Numbered from the stretch's first letter, positions 16,374-26,170 are shown. The stretch: 64,000 nt of DNA from Rhodopseudomonas infernalis (GCF_022271405.1 NZ_JAJNAL010000007.1:1-64000); one strand, 5' to 3'. Numbers and translations are program-made. Notes: generated from the letters alone by a model not told the origin.

Positions 16374-19291
16374 CAGCTGTTCTCGGGCGTGGTGGCGCGG
16401 GCGCTCGGCGGCTGCCGGTGCGCGCGGATCGATTGGTGCGCCAGCGCGATCAGCATCAGCGTGGTGGCGCCGACCACCAGCGCAAACACGCCGAGGTCGA
16501 ACAGCGCGGCGCTGGCGAGCGGCACCTTGCCGATCCAGGGAATGTCCGCATAGGCGAAGGCCGAGGTGAGGAACGGCTGGGCGAACGGCAGCGCCGCGAG
16601 GCCGGTCGCCAGAGCAAGTAACAGGCCGCTGCCGATCCAGCGCAGCGGATGCACGCGCAGCCGCGCTTCGAGCCAGCGGGTGCCGCCGGCCATGTATTGC
16701 AGGATCAGCGCTGCGGCCATCGCGATGCCGGCGACGAAGCCGCCGCCCGGCTGGTCGTGACCACGCAGAAGCAGATACATCGCGGCGATGAAGATGAACG
16801 GAAACAGCAGCTGCATGATCACCGCCGGCACGGCGAGATAGTCCGCGGCGGTGTCGCCCTTGCTACGTCCTTCATGCGCGTCGTCGTGCTCGTCCTGCAG
16901 CCGCTGCTGCTCGGGCAGATCGATGCTGTCGGACGCAGGACGGAAGCGGCGCAGCAGCGCGAACACCGACAGCGCCACCACCGCCAGCACGGTGATCTCG
17001 CCGAGCGTATCGAAGCCGCGGAAGTCGACCAGGATCACATTGACGACGTTGGTACCGCCGCCATCTTCATAGGCGTGCCGCAGGAAGAAGTCCGAGATGC
17101 TGTTCGGCGCCGGCCGCGTCATCGCCGCATAGGCCAGCAGCGAGATGCCGGCGCCCGCGGCGGCCGCTACCGCCATGTCGCGAAGCCGCTGGGTGCGGAG
17201 CAGGAGAGGACGCGCCGAGGTGTTCTCGCCGCTCTCGACCTGCTTCGGCAGCCAGCGCAGACCAAGCAGCAGCAGCACGGTGGTGACGATCTCGACGCCG
17301 ATCTGCGTCAGCGCCAGATCGGGCGCCGAGAACCACACGAAGGTCAAGCAGGTCGTCAGCCCGGAGCCGCCGATCAGGATCAGCGCCGCGAGGCGGTGGA
17401 ATTTGGCCACGGCCGCGCCGCCGAGCGCACAGGCGATGCCGACCGACCAGACCACCGCGAGTACCGGGTCGATGTTGTTGAACAGCACCGGCGCCAGCCG
17501 CAGCCCGTGCTCGAACACGGCCCAGGATCCGCCGAGCAGCGCGGCGCAGATCAGCAGCAGCAGTTGCGGCTGCAGCCGGCGCGTGCCGATCACCTGTTCG
17601 ATCGCGCGGGCCCAGCGCCACGACACCGTCACCAGCACGCGATCGAAGATCCGCTGGGTCTTGAAGCGGCCGTTGAATAGCGAGCTCGTCAGGCCTTCCT
17701 GCAGCGGCTTGCGCAGCATCACATAGAGCAACACGCCGCCGACCAGCGCGATCACGCTCATCAGCAGCGGCCAGTTGAGGCCGTGCCACACCGCGAGGCT
17801 GTAATAGGGCGTGGCGGTGCCCATCACCGACTCGACGGCGACGTGCAGGAACGGCCCGATCGTCAGCGACGGCACGATGCCGACCACCAGACAGGTCAGC
17901 ACCAGCAGTTCGACCGGGAAGCGCATCCAGCGCGGCGGCTCGTGCGGCACGCGCGGCAGATCGGTCGGCGGCGGGCCGAAGAACACCTCGCGGATGAAGC
18001 GCAGCGAGTAGGCCACCGTGAACATGCTGGCCAGCGTGACGATATAGGGCAGGGCATCGTCGAGCATCGAGCCGTCATGGGTCTCGATGGTTTCGGCGAA
18101 GAACATCTCCTTGGAGAGGAAGCCGTTGAGCAGCGGCACGCCGGCCATCGCCGACGCGGCGACGATCGCCAGCGCGCCTGTCTTGGGCATGAACTTCCAC
18201 AGGCCGCTGAGGCGGCGCAGGTCGCGCGTGCCGGTCTCGTGGTCGATGATGCCGGCCGCCATGAACAGCGACGCCTTGAAGGTTGCGTGGTTGAAGATGT
18301 GGAAGATCGCCGCGACCAGCGCCAGCGGCCGGTCGAGCCCGATCAGCAGCGTAATCAAGCCGAGATGGCTGATCGTCGAATAGGCGAGCAGGCCCTTGAG
18401 GTCGCGCTGGAACACCGCGAGGTAGGCGCCGACGATGAAGGTGGCCAGCCCGGTGGTGCCGACGATCCACAGCCATTCGTTGGTGTTGCCCATCACCGGC
18501 CACAGCCGCACCAGCAGGAAGACGCCGGCCTTCACCATCGTGGCGGAATGCAGATAGGCCGACACCGGCGTCGGCGCGGTCATCGCCCGCGGCAGCCAGA
18601 AGTGGAACGGAAACTGCGCGCTCTTGGTCAGCGCGCCGAGCAGCACCAGGATCAGCGCCGGCACATACAGCGCGTGATCGCGGATCTGGTCGCCGGCCGA
18701 CAGCACCGCGCTGAGGTCGTAGCTGCCGACAATGTGGCCGAGCACGATGACGCCGGCGAACAGGCACAGGCCGCCGGCTCCGGTCACCGTCAGGGCGACG
18801 CGGGCGCCTTCGCGCGCTGCGGCGTTGTGGTGCCAGTAGCCGATCAGCAGGAACGAGAACAGGCTGGTGAGTTCCCAGAAGAACACCAGCTGGATCAGAT
18901 TGCCCGACAGCACGATGCCGAGCATCGCGCCCATGAAGCCCTGCAGGAATGAGAAAAACCGCGGCACCGGGTCGGACGGCGACATGTAGTAGCGCGCATA
19001 CAGCACGACCAGCGCGCCGATGGCGGTGATCAGGCAGGCAAACGCCCAGGCGAAGCCGTCGAGCCGCAGCGTAAAGGTCAGGCCGAACTGCGGCAGCCAG
19101 GCGAATTGGTGCTGGATCGGAGCCCCGGCCGAGCCGGGATACAGCCAGGCCAGCAGCCCAAGGCAGCCGAGCGCCACGAGCGCGGCGAGCCATGCCTCGG
19201 CGTTGCGGGCATTGGCGGGCAGGAGGGCAGCAACCAGGGCACCGGCGAACGGAAGGAGGAGGACCGCAAGAAGAAACTCGTTCTGCGGCAT
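16373..19291 (-). CDS. phaA: Fused antiporter subunit A/B (PhaAB, MnhA-MnhB)
   Basis: 972 aa. The first roughly 800 residues are the NuoL-like MnhA subunit with many helices and conserved elements such as WELTSLFSFLLIGYWH and SAYLHSATMVKAGVFL. The last roughly 150 residues (IMQLLFPFIFIAAMYLLLRGHDQPGGGF) are MnhB. Such A-B fusion defines group 2 Mrp systems, which include the rhizobial Pha potassium/proton antiporter needed for pH adaptation. Whether this one moves Na+ or K+ cannot be read from sequence. The ATG at 19291 follows AAGGAG at good spacing. First gene of the operon. Confidence 0.94.
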   Translation of the reverse strand: MPQNEFLLAVLLLPFAGALVAALLPANARNAEAWLAALVALGCLGLLAWLYPGSAGAPIQHQFAWLPQFGLTFTLRLDGFAWAFACLITAIGALVVLYARYYMSPSDPVPRFFSFLQGFMGAMLGIVLSGNLIQLVFFWELTSLFSFLLIGYWHHNAAAREGARVALTVTGAGGLCLFAGVIVLGHIVGSYDLSAVLSAGDQIRDHALYVPALILVLLGALTKSAQFPFHFWLPRAMTAPTPVSAYLHSATMVKAGVFLLVRLWPVMGNTNEWLWIVGTTGLATFIVGAYLAVFQRDLKGLLAYSTISHLGLITLLIGLDRPLALVAAIFHIFNHATFKASLFMAAGIIDHETGTRDLRRLSGLWKFMPKTGALAIVAASAMAGVPLLNGFLSKEMFFAETIETHDGSMLDDALPYIVTLASMFTVAYSLRFIREVFFGPPPTDLPRVPHEPPRWMRFPVELLVLTCLVVGIVPSLTIGPFLHVAVESVMGTATPYYSLAVWHGLNWPLLMSVIALVGGVLLYVMLRKPLQEGLTSSLFNGRFKTQRIFDRVLVTVSWRWARAIEQVIGTRRLQPQLLLLICAALLGGSWAVFEHGLRLAPVLFNNIDPVLAVVWSVGIACALGGAAVAKFHRLAALILIGGSGLTTCLTFVWFSAPDLALTQIGVEIVTTVLLLLGLRWLPKQVESGENTSARPLLLRTQRLRDMAVAAAAGAGISLLAYAAMTRPAPNSISDFFLRHAYEDGGGTNVVNVILVDFRGFDTLGEITVLAVVALSVFALLRRFRPASDSIDLPEQQRLQDEHDDAHEGRSKGDTAADYLAVPAVIMQLLFPFIFIAAMYLLLRGHDQPGGGFVAGIAMAAALILQYMAGGTRWLEARLRVHPLRWIGSGLLLALATGLAALPFAQPFLTSAFAYADIPWIGKVPLASAALFDLGVFALVVGATTLMLIALAHQSIRAHRQPPSARATTPENS

Positions 19292-19502
19292 CCTGGCTCC
19301 TTTCAAACGTGAATCGTCTTCCGCTGCCCTCTTGGCGACGTGCTTCGTATGCCTTTATGCGGCTGACGGGCCTTGGAAACAAGGGCAAGGGGAGATTCGG
19401 AGTGTATCGGCTGAACGCTCGATTGTCGGCGTGACAAGCTGCGACAAATTGAGGCGAAGTCGTTCACGACTGATCAAAACTCGAAGTTGCCGGACAGGCC
19501 GC

Positions 19503-20426
19503 TCAATTCAGCTCGGCGGCAACCCGCTGCAGCTTGTCGCGTAGCCACCTGTGACCCGGATCGGTGGTATGACGCGGATGCCAATACATGGCCTCGTGGA
19601 TATCCGGGACGGCGATCGGCGTTTCCAACAGCTTGATGTCGGCGCTGCCGAGCAGCCGCCTCGCGGCCCGCTCCAGCACCAGACTGACCATGCGGGTGCC
19701 CTGGATCAGAAATGGGTTGAGCAGGAAGCTCTCGACCGTGACCTCGATCCGGCGCCGGATGCCGAGGTCGACCAAATGCTGATCGGCAAGATTGAGCTGC
19801 CGGTCGTTGCCGATGCCGTAGACCAGATGCGGCAGGTCGAGGAAGCACCGCTCGGTGAGAACGTTGTCCCGGATGTCGGGATGGCGCGCGTCGACGGCGC
19901 AGAGCCACCGATCGGTCAATAGAAGCGAACTGGGGTAGTCGCTTGTCGTGAACAGTTCGACCGGCTCGATGACAATGTCGGCCTGATTGGTGTGCAGGAC
20001 GCGCGCCGCATCGCGCGCTCGCGGCACGAGGTGGATCGTCACATTCGGGGCCTCGCTGGTGATCGCGCGGACAAGCGGTGCCAGGAGGATCAAGCCGGCG
20101 TAGTCCGATGCGCTGATCGAAAACGTCCGCACGTCGCTCGCCGGATCGAAACCGGGGCGGCGCAGCAGCGTCTGCTCGATCTTGCCGAGTGCCTCCTTCA
20201 GCGGAACGATCAGATCCTCCGCATTCCGCGTCAGCACCAGGTCGCGCCCGACGCGGACAAGCAGCGGGTCGTGGAAAATATCGCGCAGACGCGCGAGTGC
20301 GGCACTCACTGCCGACTGGCTGAGCCCGATCCGTTCGCCAGCGCGACTGACGTTTCGCTCGGCCAGCAGGGCGTCGAGGATCACGAGCAAATTCAGGTCG
20401 ATGTTTCGCAAATTCACGCTGTTCAT
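19503..20426 (-). CDS. LysR-type regulator, divergent from the aromatic monooxygenase cluster
   Basis: 307 aa. The N-terminal winged helix-turn-helix (residues about 9-68: LNLLVILDALLAERNVSRAG ... GLSQSAVSAALARLR, NodD-like) is followed by the periplasmic-binding-like effector domain. It is transcribed away from the flavin reductase gene across a 298-base shared regulatory region, the usual arrangement for a LysR protein that controls its neighbour in response to an aromatic inducer. The inducer is not known. Confidence 0.9.
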   Translation of the reverse strand: MNSVNLRNIDLNLLVILDALLAERNVSRAGERIGLSQSAVSAALARLRDIFHDPLLVRVGRDLVLTRNAEDLIVPLKEALGKIEQTLLRRPGFDPASDVRTFSISASDYAGLILLAPLVRAITSEAPNVTIHLVPRARDAARVLHTNQADIVIEPVELFTTSDYPSSLLLTDRWLCAVDARHPDIRDNVLTERCFLDLPHLVYGIGNDRQLNLADQHLVDLGIRRRIEVTVESFLLNPFLIQGTRMVSLVLERAARRLLGSADIKLLETPIAVPDIHEAMYWHPRHTTDPGHRWLRDKLQRVAAELN

Positions 20427-20724
20427 CCCGCGCAGGCGACGTCGAGCGTAGCAACTTGCTCGAAGCTGCGCTACCGAGCGCGATCGTTCGCCGCATTGCG
20501 ACGGCGCGGCGCCGACGCGCTACCTGTTGCATCGCGGGATGATTGCCGACGGATTGCGCAACATGCTCATTGCCTGTGCCGCCGACGCTGCATCCGCGTG
20601 CAGGACTGCCAGCGGCGCAGTGAGCTATCGATGCCACGGATAGTTGGGATACAGATTATCGATTAGACCCGAACTACGCACACCACTTAGCCTCTGCGTC
20701 GGCAATGTCGCAAAGAGGCGCGCA
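20427..20724. promoter_or_regulatory. Divergent control region between lysR and the monooxygenase cluster
   Basis: 298 bases with no gene. It should hold both promoters and the LysR binding sites. The most AT-rich part is near 20640-20670 (GATACAGATTATCGATTAG), about 60-80 bases before the flavin reductase start; the word TATCGAT occurs twice (near 20626 and 20659). I could not single out one convincing T-N11-A operator. Confidence 0.5.
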
Positions 20725-21285
20725 ATGAGCACAGTGGAAGCGGGCACAACGAGCCCCCAAAGCATTCTTCCCGTCCGGTCCGGTTTGGACGCTGTCTCGT
20801 TTCGCAGCGCGATGCGTCAGTTCGTCGGCAGCGTCAGCGTGGTCACCACCTGGCATGGCCAGCGGCCGTGGGGCATGACGATCAATTCGTTCACCTCGGT
20901 GTGCATGGACCCGCCGACCATCCTGGTCTGCCTCAATGCCAGAACGCTGACAGCATCGCACGTGCGCAGTTGCGGCCGTTTCGGCGTCAACCTTCTCAGC
21001 CGCGATCAACGCCCGATCTCCGAATTGTGCGCGCGGCCGGAGGTCGACAAGTACATCGAAGAGCATGTGGTCGCTCCGCGCGGCCCCTCGCGAGACGCTG
21101 GGCCGCCGCAGCTGCTCGGCTCGCTGGCGGCGTTCGACTGTCGGACCATCGAGCAGATCACCGTCGGCAGCCATCTCGTGGCGATCGCGGTCGTCGAAGC
21201 CGTCGACCTGCCCGGCGCGGCGGCGCCGCTGCTCTACGGCCAGGGCCGTTACATGGACGGCATTGAGTCGACGGGGCTCACATGA
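20725..21285 (+). CDS. Flavin reductase (HpaC/TcpX-like) for a two-component monooxygenase
   Basis: 186 aa. It belongs to the FMN-binding split-barrel flavin reductase family: FRSAMRQFVGSVSVVTT, WGMTINSFTSVCMDPPTILVCLN and the GVNLLS segment are diagnostic. It would supply reduced FAD/FMN to the HpaB-like oxygenase two genes downstream. ATG at 20725 follows AGAGG. It overlaps the NTF2-like gene by four bases (ATGA). Confidence 0.88.
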   Translation: MSTVEAGTTSPQSILPVRSGLDAVSFRSAMRQFVGSVSVVTTWHGQRPWGMTINSFTSVCMDPPTILVCLNARTLTASHVRSCGRFGVNLLSRDQRPISELCARPEVDKYIEEHVVAPRGPSRDAGPPQLLGSLAAFDCRTIEQITVGSHLVAIAVVEAVDLPGAAAPLLYGQGRYMDGIESTGLT

Positions 21286-21674
21286 CCTCCGCGGCGGCCG
21301 CTCTCGACATCGCCCGGCAGCTCTACGCCGCTTACGACAGCCACGACGCCGAAGCGATCGGGCGGCTGTATCACGACGATGCGACGCACGACGAAATTGC
21401 GCAGCTTCGCACCAAGCGCGGCGCAGGCGAGATCGCCGCCGGCATGCAGAAACTGTTCGCCTGGCTGCCCGATGTCCGCTGGCAAATTGGAGCGATCGTA
21501 GCGGGGCAGGAGGGGACCATCGCTGTCGCTTACGAGATGCGCGCAACGGCGCCTCGCAAGAACGGCGCAGATGTATCGCTGCGCGGCATCCAGCTGATCA
21601 CCATCGACGCGGGGCGCATCCGCCACAGCGAAGATTACTGGGACGCTGCAACGTTCCAGCGACAAGTATCCTGA
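21282..21674 (+). CDS. NTF2/SnoaL-like protein in the monooxygenase operon
   Basis: 130 aa cone-fold protein (LYAAYDSHDAEAIGRLYHDDAT, then a WLPDVRW strand and RGIQLITIDAGRI). It is translationally coupled to the flavin reductase by a four-base overlap and ends 20 bases before the oxygenase. NTF2-fold members include isomerases, dehydratases and non-catalytic binding proteins; this one is not a standard partner in characterised chlorophenol or resorcinol clusters, so its role is open. Confidence 0.75.
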   Translation: MTSAAAALDIARQLYAAYDSHDAEAIGRLYHDDATHDEIAQLRTKRGAGEIAAGMQKLFAWLPDVRWQIGAIVAGQEGTIAVAYEMRATAPRKNGADVSLRGIQLITIDAGRIRHSEDYWDAATFQRQVS

Positions 21675-21694
21675 CAACAGAGGAGGGTGTGACT

Positions 21695-23275
21695 ATGAGA
21701 ACCGGTGCTGAATATCTGCAATCGCTGCGTGACGGCCGCCGTGTCTATGTCGGCGGCGAACTGATCGAGGATGTCACGGCGCATCCAATGACCAAGGGCT
21801 ACGCCCACGCCATCGCCGCGTATTACGACCTTCATCTCGATCCCAAGAACCAGGACATCGCGACGTTCGTCGACGACACCGGACAGCGGCAGTCGATGCA
21901 TTGGTTCCTGCCGCGGTCGAAGGCAGACGTGGTCAAGCGCCGGCAGTACTGCGATTTTCTGTGCCGGCACTTCAAGGGCGGCATCTTCACACGGCCGCCG
22001 GCCGGCATGAACGTCGTGATGTTCACCCAGGTCGACGACCAGAAGCCGTGGTCGGAGAATTCGCGCTTCACCGGCACGCCGCGCGACCTCTCGGGCAACA
22101 TCCAGCGGCAATGGGAGGAGGTGACCTCGCAGGATCTGGCGATTTCGCCGATGTTCCTCGACGTCCAATTCGACCGCGGCCGCGACGACGCGATGGCCGA
22201 GACGCCGATGCTCAAGATCGTCGAGGAGTGCGACGACGGCATCTTGGTGCGCGGATGGAAGGCGATCGGCACCTCGGTCCCATTCGTCAACCATCTGCTG
22301 ATCGGCAATCTGTGGCGCCCGGGCCAGACTGCGGAGCAGACCGTCTACGCGCTGGTGCCGATCGCCACCAAGGGCATTTCCGTAGTCGCGCGCAAGTCGA
22401 ACGCCCAGCCCGACGCCGATCCGTACGATCGGCCGCTGGCGACGATCGGCGATGAGCTCGACGCCATGGTGTATTTCGACGACGTGCTGATCCCGTGGGA
22501 TCGCGTCCAGCACATCGGCAATCCGGACCACGCCAAATGGTATCCGCAGCGTCAGTTCGACTGGGTGCATCTCGAGACGCAGATCCGGCATTGCGTTCAT
22601 GCCGAGCTGATGGTCGGCCTGGCGCTGCTGCTGACGCAATCGCTCGGGACCGCGTCCAGTCCGGTGGTCCAGGCTCAACTCGCCGAACTGATCCGTTTCC
22701 GCGAAACCTGCCGGGCCTTCATGATCGCGGCGGAAGAAACCGGCTTCGCGACGCCGGGCGGGCTGTTCAAGCCGAACAACATCTACATCGATTTCGGCCG
22801 CGCCTATTATCTCGAAAACCAGAACAAGATGGTCAACACGCTGATCGATTTCTGCGGGCGCGGCGTGGTAATCCAGCCGTCGAAACGCGAGATGGAGGAT
22901 CCGTATCTCGGACCGAAGCTCGCCGAGGCGCTCCGCGGCGCCGAGATCAGCGCCTACGACCGCATCAAGATCTTCCGCCAGATCAGCGAGCGGTTCCTAA
23001 CCGAATGGGGGAACCGCCACGAGATGTTCGAGAAGTTCAACGGCACGCCGCTGTATCTGATTAATCTGCTGACCATGCAGCGCACCGAGTATCAGGTCGA
23101 CGGCCCGCTGACCGAACTCGCCCGGCAGGTGCTCGGCTTCGGCGACACCGCCGAACTCGGCAAGCGCGCACAGGAGGCGGAGAAGAATTCGCACTATGCG
23201 AGCGTTCGTTTCCAGCCCGACTACGCCAAGGCGCAGGACGTGCACGAGGGCTACATGAACGACGCCGCCGAATGA
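21695..23275 (+). CDS. FADH2-dependent aromatic monooxygenase, HpaB/TcpA/HadA type
   Basis: 526 aa, the family length (about 515-530). It begins MRTGAEYLQSLRDGR like TcpA, HadA and HpaB. It has acyl-CoA-dehydrogenase-like folds with VRGWKAIGTSVPF, DELDAMVYFDDVLIPW, VQHIGNPDHAKWYPQRQFDW and NGTPLYLINLLTMQRTEY as recognisable conserved blocks. Best guess: ortho- or para-hydroxylation of a phenol, nitrophenol or resorcinol to a trihydroxy compound, using reduced flavin from the upstream reductase. The ATG is seven bases after AGGAGGG. Substrate unproven. Confidence 0.85.
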   Translation: MRTGAEYLQSLRDGRRVYVGGELIEDVTAHPMTKGYAHAIAAYYDLHLDPKNQDIATFVDDTGQRQSMHWFLPRSKADVVKRRQYCDFLCRHFKGGIFTRPPAGMNVVMFTQVDDQKPWSENSRFTGTPRDLSGNIQRQWEEVTSQDLAISPMFLDVQFDRGRDDAMAETPMLKIVEECDDGILVRGWKAIGTSVPFVNHLLIGNLWRPGQTAEQTVYALVPIATKGISVVARKSNAQPDADPYDRPLATIGDELDAMVYFDDVLIPWDRVQHIGNPDHAKWYPQRQFDWVHLETQIRHCVHAELMVGLALLLTQSLGTASSPVVQAQLAELIRFRETCRAFMIAAEETGFATPGGLFKPNNIYIDFGRAYYLENQNKMVNTLIDFCGRGVVIQPSKREMEDPYLGPKLAEALRGAEISAYDRIKIFRQISERFLTEWGNRHEMFEKFNGTPLYLINLLTMQRTEYQVDGPLTELARQVLGFGDTAELGKRAQEAEKNSHYASVRFQPDYAKAQDVHEGYMNDAAE

Positions 23276-23346
23276 TCCAGTGCCGGAGCGCGGAGAGGAT
23301 CCGCGCTCCGGCCATCGTTAGGCTAGGTCAAGACCGGGCACCGAGC

Positions 23347-24246
23347 ATGAGAAACTTCGACGAGACGACGATCACCGAGGCGGTGCTCGGCCGGCTGACC
23401 GGCGCAAGCGATCCACGGATCATGGAGATCAGTGCGGCCTTGGTGCGCCACTTGCACGCCTTCGTCAGCGAGGTCCGCCCAACCGTCGCCGAATGGCAAG
23501 CCGGCATCGCGTTCCTGACCGAGACCGGCCGGATGTGCAGTGACACGCGGCAGGAATTCGTTCTGCTGTCGGATACGCTGGGCGTGTCGATGCTGGTCGA
23601 CGCCATCAATCACAGCACGCGCGGCACCACTGAATCCACCGTGCTCGGTCCGTTCTACGTCGAAGGTGCGCCGACCATGTTCAATGGCGATGACATTTCG
23701 GCGGGACTCGCCGGCGAGCCGCTGATCGTCACGGGCTCGGTCCGCGGCGGCGATGGCGCGCCCGTCGCCGGCGCACTCGTCGATGTGTGGCACTCGGACG
23801 GCGGCGGCTTCTACGACGTCCAGCAGCTTGACCGCGCCGGCGGGCTGGCGATGCGGGCACGGCTCGTCACCGGCGTCGATGGGGGCTTTCGGTTTTGGAC
23901 CATCAAGCCGGCAGCCTATCCGGTTCCCCACGACGGCCCGGTCGGCAGGATGTTGCAGAAGCAAGGGCGGCATCCGTGGCGACCGGCCCATGTACACTTC
24001 ATGATCCAGGCTGCCGGCTACGCCCAGCTGATCACGCACATCTTCGCGGAGGGCGATCCCTATCTGAATTCCGATGTAGTCTTCGGCGTCAAGGACAGCT
24101 TGATCCGGCCATTCGTCGCGATGGCTGCCGGCGCCGCGCCCGATGGTTCGGATCGCAGCTCGGGCTTCTTCCATCTGCACTACGACTTCGCGCTGGAGCG
24201 CGATCCAGAATGCAGACAGGCCGACCTAAAGGTGGCAGCGCGCTGA
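23347..24246 (+). CDS. Intradiol ring-cleavage dioxygenase, probably hydroxyquinol 1,2-dioxygenase
   Basis: 299 aa. The non-heme iron(III) ligands are all present: Tyr156 (GGFYDV), Tyr191 (AAYPVP) and His215/His217 (PAHVHF). The N-terminal dimerisation domain and the GTTESTVLGPFYVEGAP motif fit the catechol/hydroxyquinol 1,2-dioxygenase branch. The context (TcpA/HadA-like oxygenase upstream) favours hydroxyquinol, giving maleylacetate. No maleylacetate reductase gene is beside it. The ribosome binding site is weak, and 71 bases separate it from the oxygenase. Confidence 0.85.
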   Translation: MRNFDETTITEAVLGRLTGASDPRIMEISAALVRHLHAFVSEVRPTVAEWQAGIAFLTETGRMCSDTRQEFVLLSDTLGVSMLVDAINHSTRGTTESTVLGPFYVEGAPTMFNGDDISAGLAGEPLIVTGSVRGGDGAPVAGALVDVWHSDGGGFYDVQQLDRAGGLAMRARLVTGVDGGFRFWTIKPAAYPVPHDGPVGRMLQKQGRHPWRPAHVHFMIQAAGYAQLITHIFAEGDPYLNSDVVFGVKDSLIRPFVAMAAGAAPDGSDRSSGFFHLHYDFALERDPECRQADLKVAAR

Positions 24247-24252
24247 TTGAAC

Positions 24253-25107
24253 TCACGCGGCGGGCGCGCTCGTGGTGAGGTCGAGCGACTTCGCCGAAGA
24301 CGGCTCTCGTCCAGCGATGCGGTCGTATTCGGCGCGGATCAGTTGCTTGCCGTAGATGCGCTCGAGCCTGCGGACCGTGAAGTGGCCGCGCGCGACATCC
24401 TGGAAATGGTCGATGAACGCGTAATTGATGGCGGCACCGCCGATCGCGCCGGCGACCGGAAGCGCCTGCGCCGCGACTTTCTGCGAGACCACCATGCCGA
24501 AGCGCGCTGCCACCTGGGTGACGAATTTCACCAGGATCGACGCGCCCTCATTGGCGATGCCGCGCTCGGCGATCAACCGGGCGGCTTCCGACACCGTCTT
24601 GGCGAGCACGGCGCGGGTAGCGAAATAGCCGCTCTCCGTCGCGTCGGTCGAGCCGGCGCGACCGCCCAGCGCGAACACTTCGACACAGGCGAGGGCGGCT
24701 TCGGGATCGCTCAGGTCTTCGCCTTCGCTTTTGGCGATCTCGGCGATGGCTCGCAGCATGATGACCGTGGAGACGGGAAGCTCGACTGGCAGCGCTGCAA
24801 GCCCGAAGGTCCCGCCGACCGCGCCTGAGGCCGCAGCAAGGGCGCGGTGCAGACGCGGCGACCCCGACGAACGCGACGCCGGCAGTGTGCGAAGCGCCAC
24901 CTTGAGCGCAGCTTCCAGGCCTTTGGACGTGGCCGACGAGATCGCCTTGGCGACCGTGGCGGGAAGGGCGAAGCCGATCAGTTCGACGGGCTTGCCGGCG
25001 AGACTGGTGAGCCGGCCCGCCAGGCTGGGATGTTCGAGCAAGCCGACGGCTCGCCGAAGCGCGTCGAGATCCTGCGGCGGAAGTTCAGTGACGTTTTGAA
25101 GGGACAA
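24253..25107 (-). CDS. EcsC family protein
   Basis: 284 aa. It matches the EcsC family: LTSLAGKPVEL, then a Gly/Ala-rich hydrophobic hairpin (AAASGAVGGTFGLAALPVELPVSTVIMLRAIAEIA region, residues about 92-127), and a second hydrophobic stretch near residue 220 (LPVAGAIGGAAINYAFIDHFQDVARGHF region). EcsC proteins lie beside ABC transporters in Gram-positives, but here no transporter is adjacent. The only good start is TTG at 25107, so the N-terminus is uncertain. It converges with the dioxygenase (six bases apart) and is divergent from the sirtuin gene. Confidence 0.8.
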   Translation of the reverse strand: MSLQNVTELPPQDLDALRRAVGLLEHPSLAGRLTSLAGKPVELIGFALPATVAKAISSATSKGLEAALKVALRTLPASRSSGSPRLHRALAAASGAVGGTFGLAALPVELPVSTVIMLRAIAEIAKSEGEDLSDPEAALACVEVFALGGRAGSTDATESGYFATRAVLAKTVSEAARLIAERGIANEGASILVKFVTQVAARFGMVVSQKVAAQALPVAGAIGGAAINYAFIDHFQDVARGHFTVRRLERIYGKQLIRAEYDRIAGREPSSAKSLDLTTSAPAA

Positions 25108-25239
25108 ATCGTTCGATCCTGCGGGTTCCGGAGAGAACGAAACCGGGCGGGTGCGGTTCCCGCGCCCGGCGATGATCGCCGGATCGTGGCCGGCAAGCCT
25201 GGTAGCAGCGCGGCCTGGGGCTGCCTATCTACACCGGAC

Positions 25240-26046
25240 ATGACAAACAATGATCTCAAGGCCTTCGTCGAGGGCCACCAGCGGCTGTTCGTCCTGACCG
25301 GAGCAGGCTGCAGTACGAACTCCGGCATTCCGGACTATCGGGATGCGGACGGCAGCTGGAAACGCACGCCGCCAGTGCAGTTTCAGGCTTTCATCGGCGG
25401 CGATGCCACCAGGCGCCGCTATTGGGCCCGCAGCATGATCGGCTGGCGCCGTTTCGGTCAGGCCAAGCCGAACGATACCCATCATGCGCTGGCGCGGCTG
25501 GAGGCCAGCGGCCGCAGCCGGATGCTGCTGACGCAGAATGTCGACCGCCTGCACCAGGCGGCCGGCAGCAGGGAGGTCGTCGACCTGCACGGACGGCTCG
25601 ATCTGGTTCGCTGCATGGCGTGTGCAGCCACCCTCCGCCGCGCCGACTTCCAGGACGAACTGACCCGGCTCAATGCCGCCTGGGCCGACCTCGATGCGGC
25701 GGCCTTGCCGGATGGCGACGCCGAGCTCGACCATCAGGACTTCTCGACCTTCGTGGTGCCGGACTGTCCGACCTGTGGGGGCATGATGAAGCCCGACGTC
25801 GTGTTCTTCGGCGAGGCCGTTCCGAAGGACAAGGTCGCCATGGCGATGGAGACCCTCGGCCAAGCCGACGCCATGCTGGTGGTCGGCTCCTCGCTGATGG
25901 TCTACTCGGGATTCCGATTTGTTCAGGCGGCCGCGAAGCTCGGCATTCCGATCGCCGCGGTCAATCTGGGCCGGACCCGTGCCGACGATCTCCTGACCCT
26001 CAAAGTCGAGGACCGCTGCGAGGCGGCGCTGTCGTTTCTGCTGTAG
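25240..26046 (+). CDS. NAD-dependent deacylase, sirtuin (class II/SIRT4-like)
   Basis: 268 aa. The Rossmann motif GAGCS is at residues 21-25 and GIPDYRD at 29-35. QNVDRLH and the catalytic His in LHGRLD follow. The zinc ribbon is intact with CMAC and CPTC pairs, separated by a long insert of about 45 residues as in the class II sirtuins. It removes acyl groups from protein lysines while consuming NAD+. ATG at 25240; the ribosome binding site is weak. It precedes the B12 riboswitch by about 120 bases and is not part of that operon. Confidence 0.92.
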   Translation: MTNNDLKAFVEGHQRLFVLTGAGCSTNSGIPDYRDADGSWKRTPPVQFQAFIGGDATRRRYWARSMIGWRRFGQAKPNDTHHALARLEASGRSRMLLTQNVDRLHQAAGSREVVDLHGRLDLVRCMACAATLRRADFQDELTRLNAAWADLDAAALPDGDAELDHQDFSTFVVPDCPTCGGMMKPDVVFFGEAVPKDKVAMAMETLGQADAMLVVGSSLMVYSGFRFVQAAAKLGIPIAAVNLGRTRADDLLTLKVEDRCEAALSFLL

Positions 26047-26170
26047 GCCAAGCGCGTGTGATCCGCGCAGTGCGCCACGTCCTCGATCCCGACATCCTTG
26101 ACTAAAGGATGATTACCTAAGGGGCTGCCCTGAATTGTGCGGCGGGATCGCGCGTGCTTTACGGGCGAAT

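Noticed and set aside
14473-18952. Several long plus-strand frames opposite the Pha operon
   Set aside because: Their composition (runs of Gln, Arg, His, Asp) reflects antisense reading of membrane-protein genes; the minus-strand genes have clear homology.
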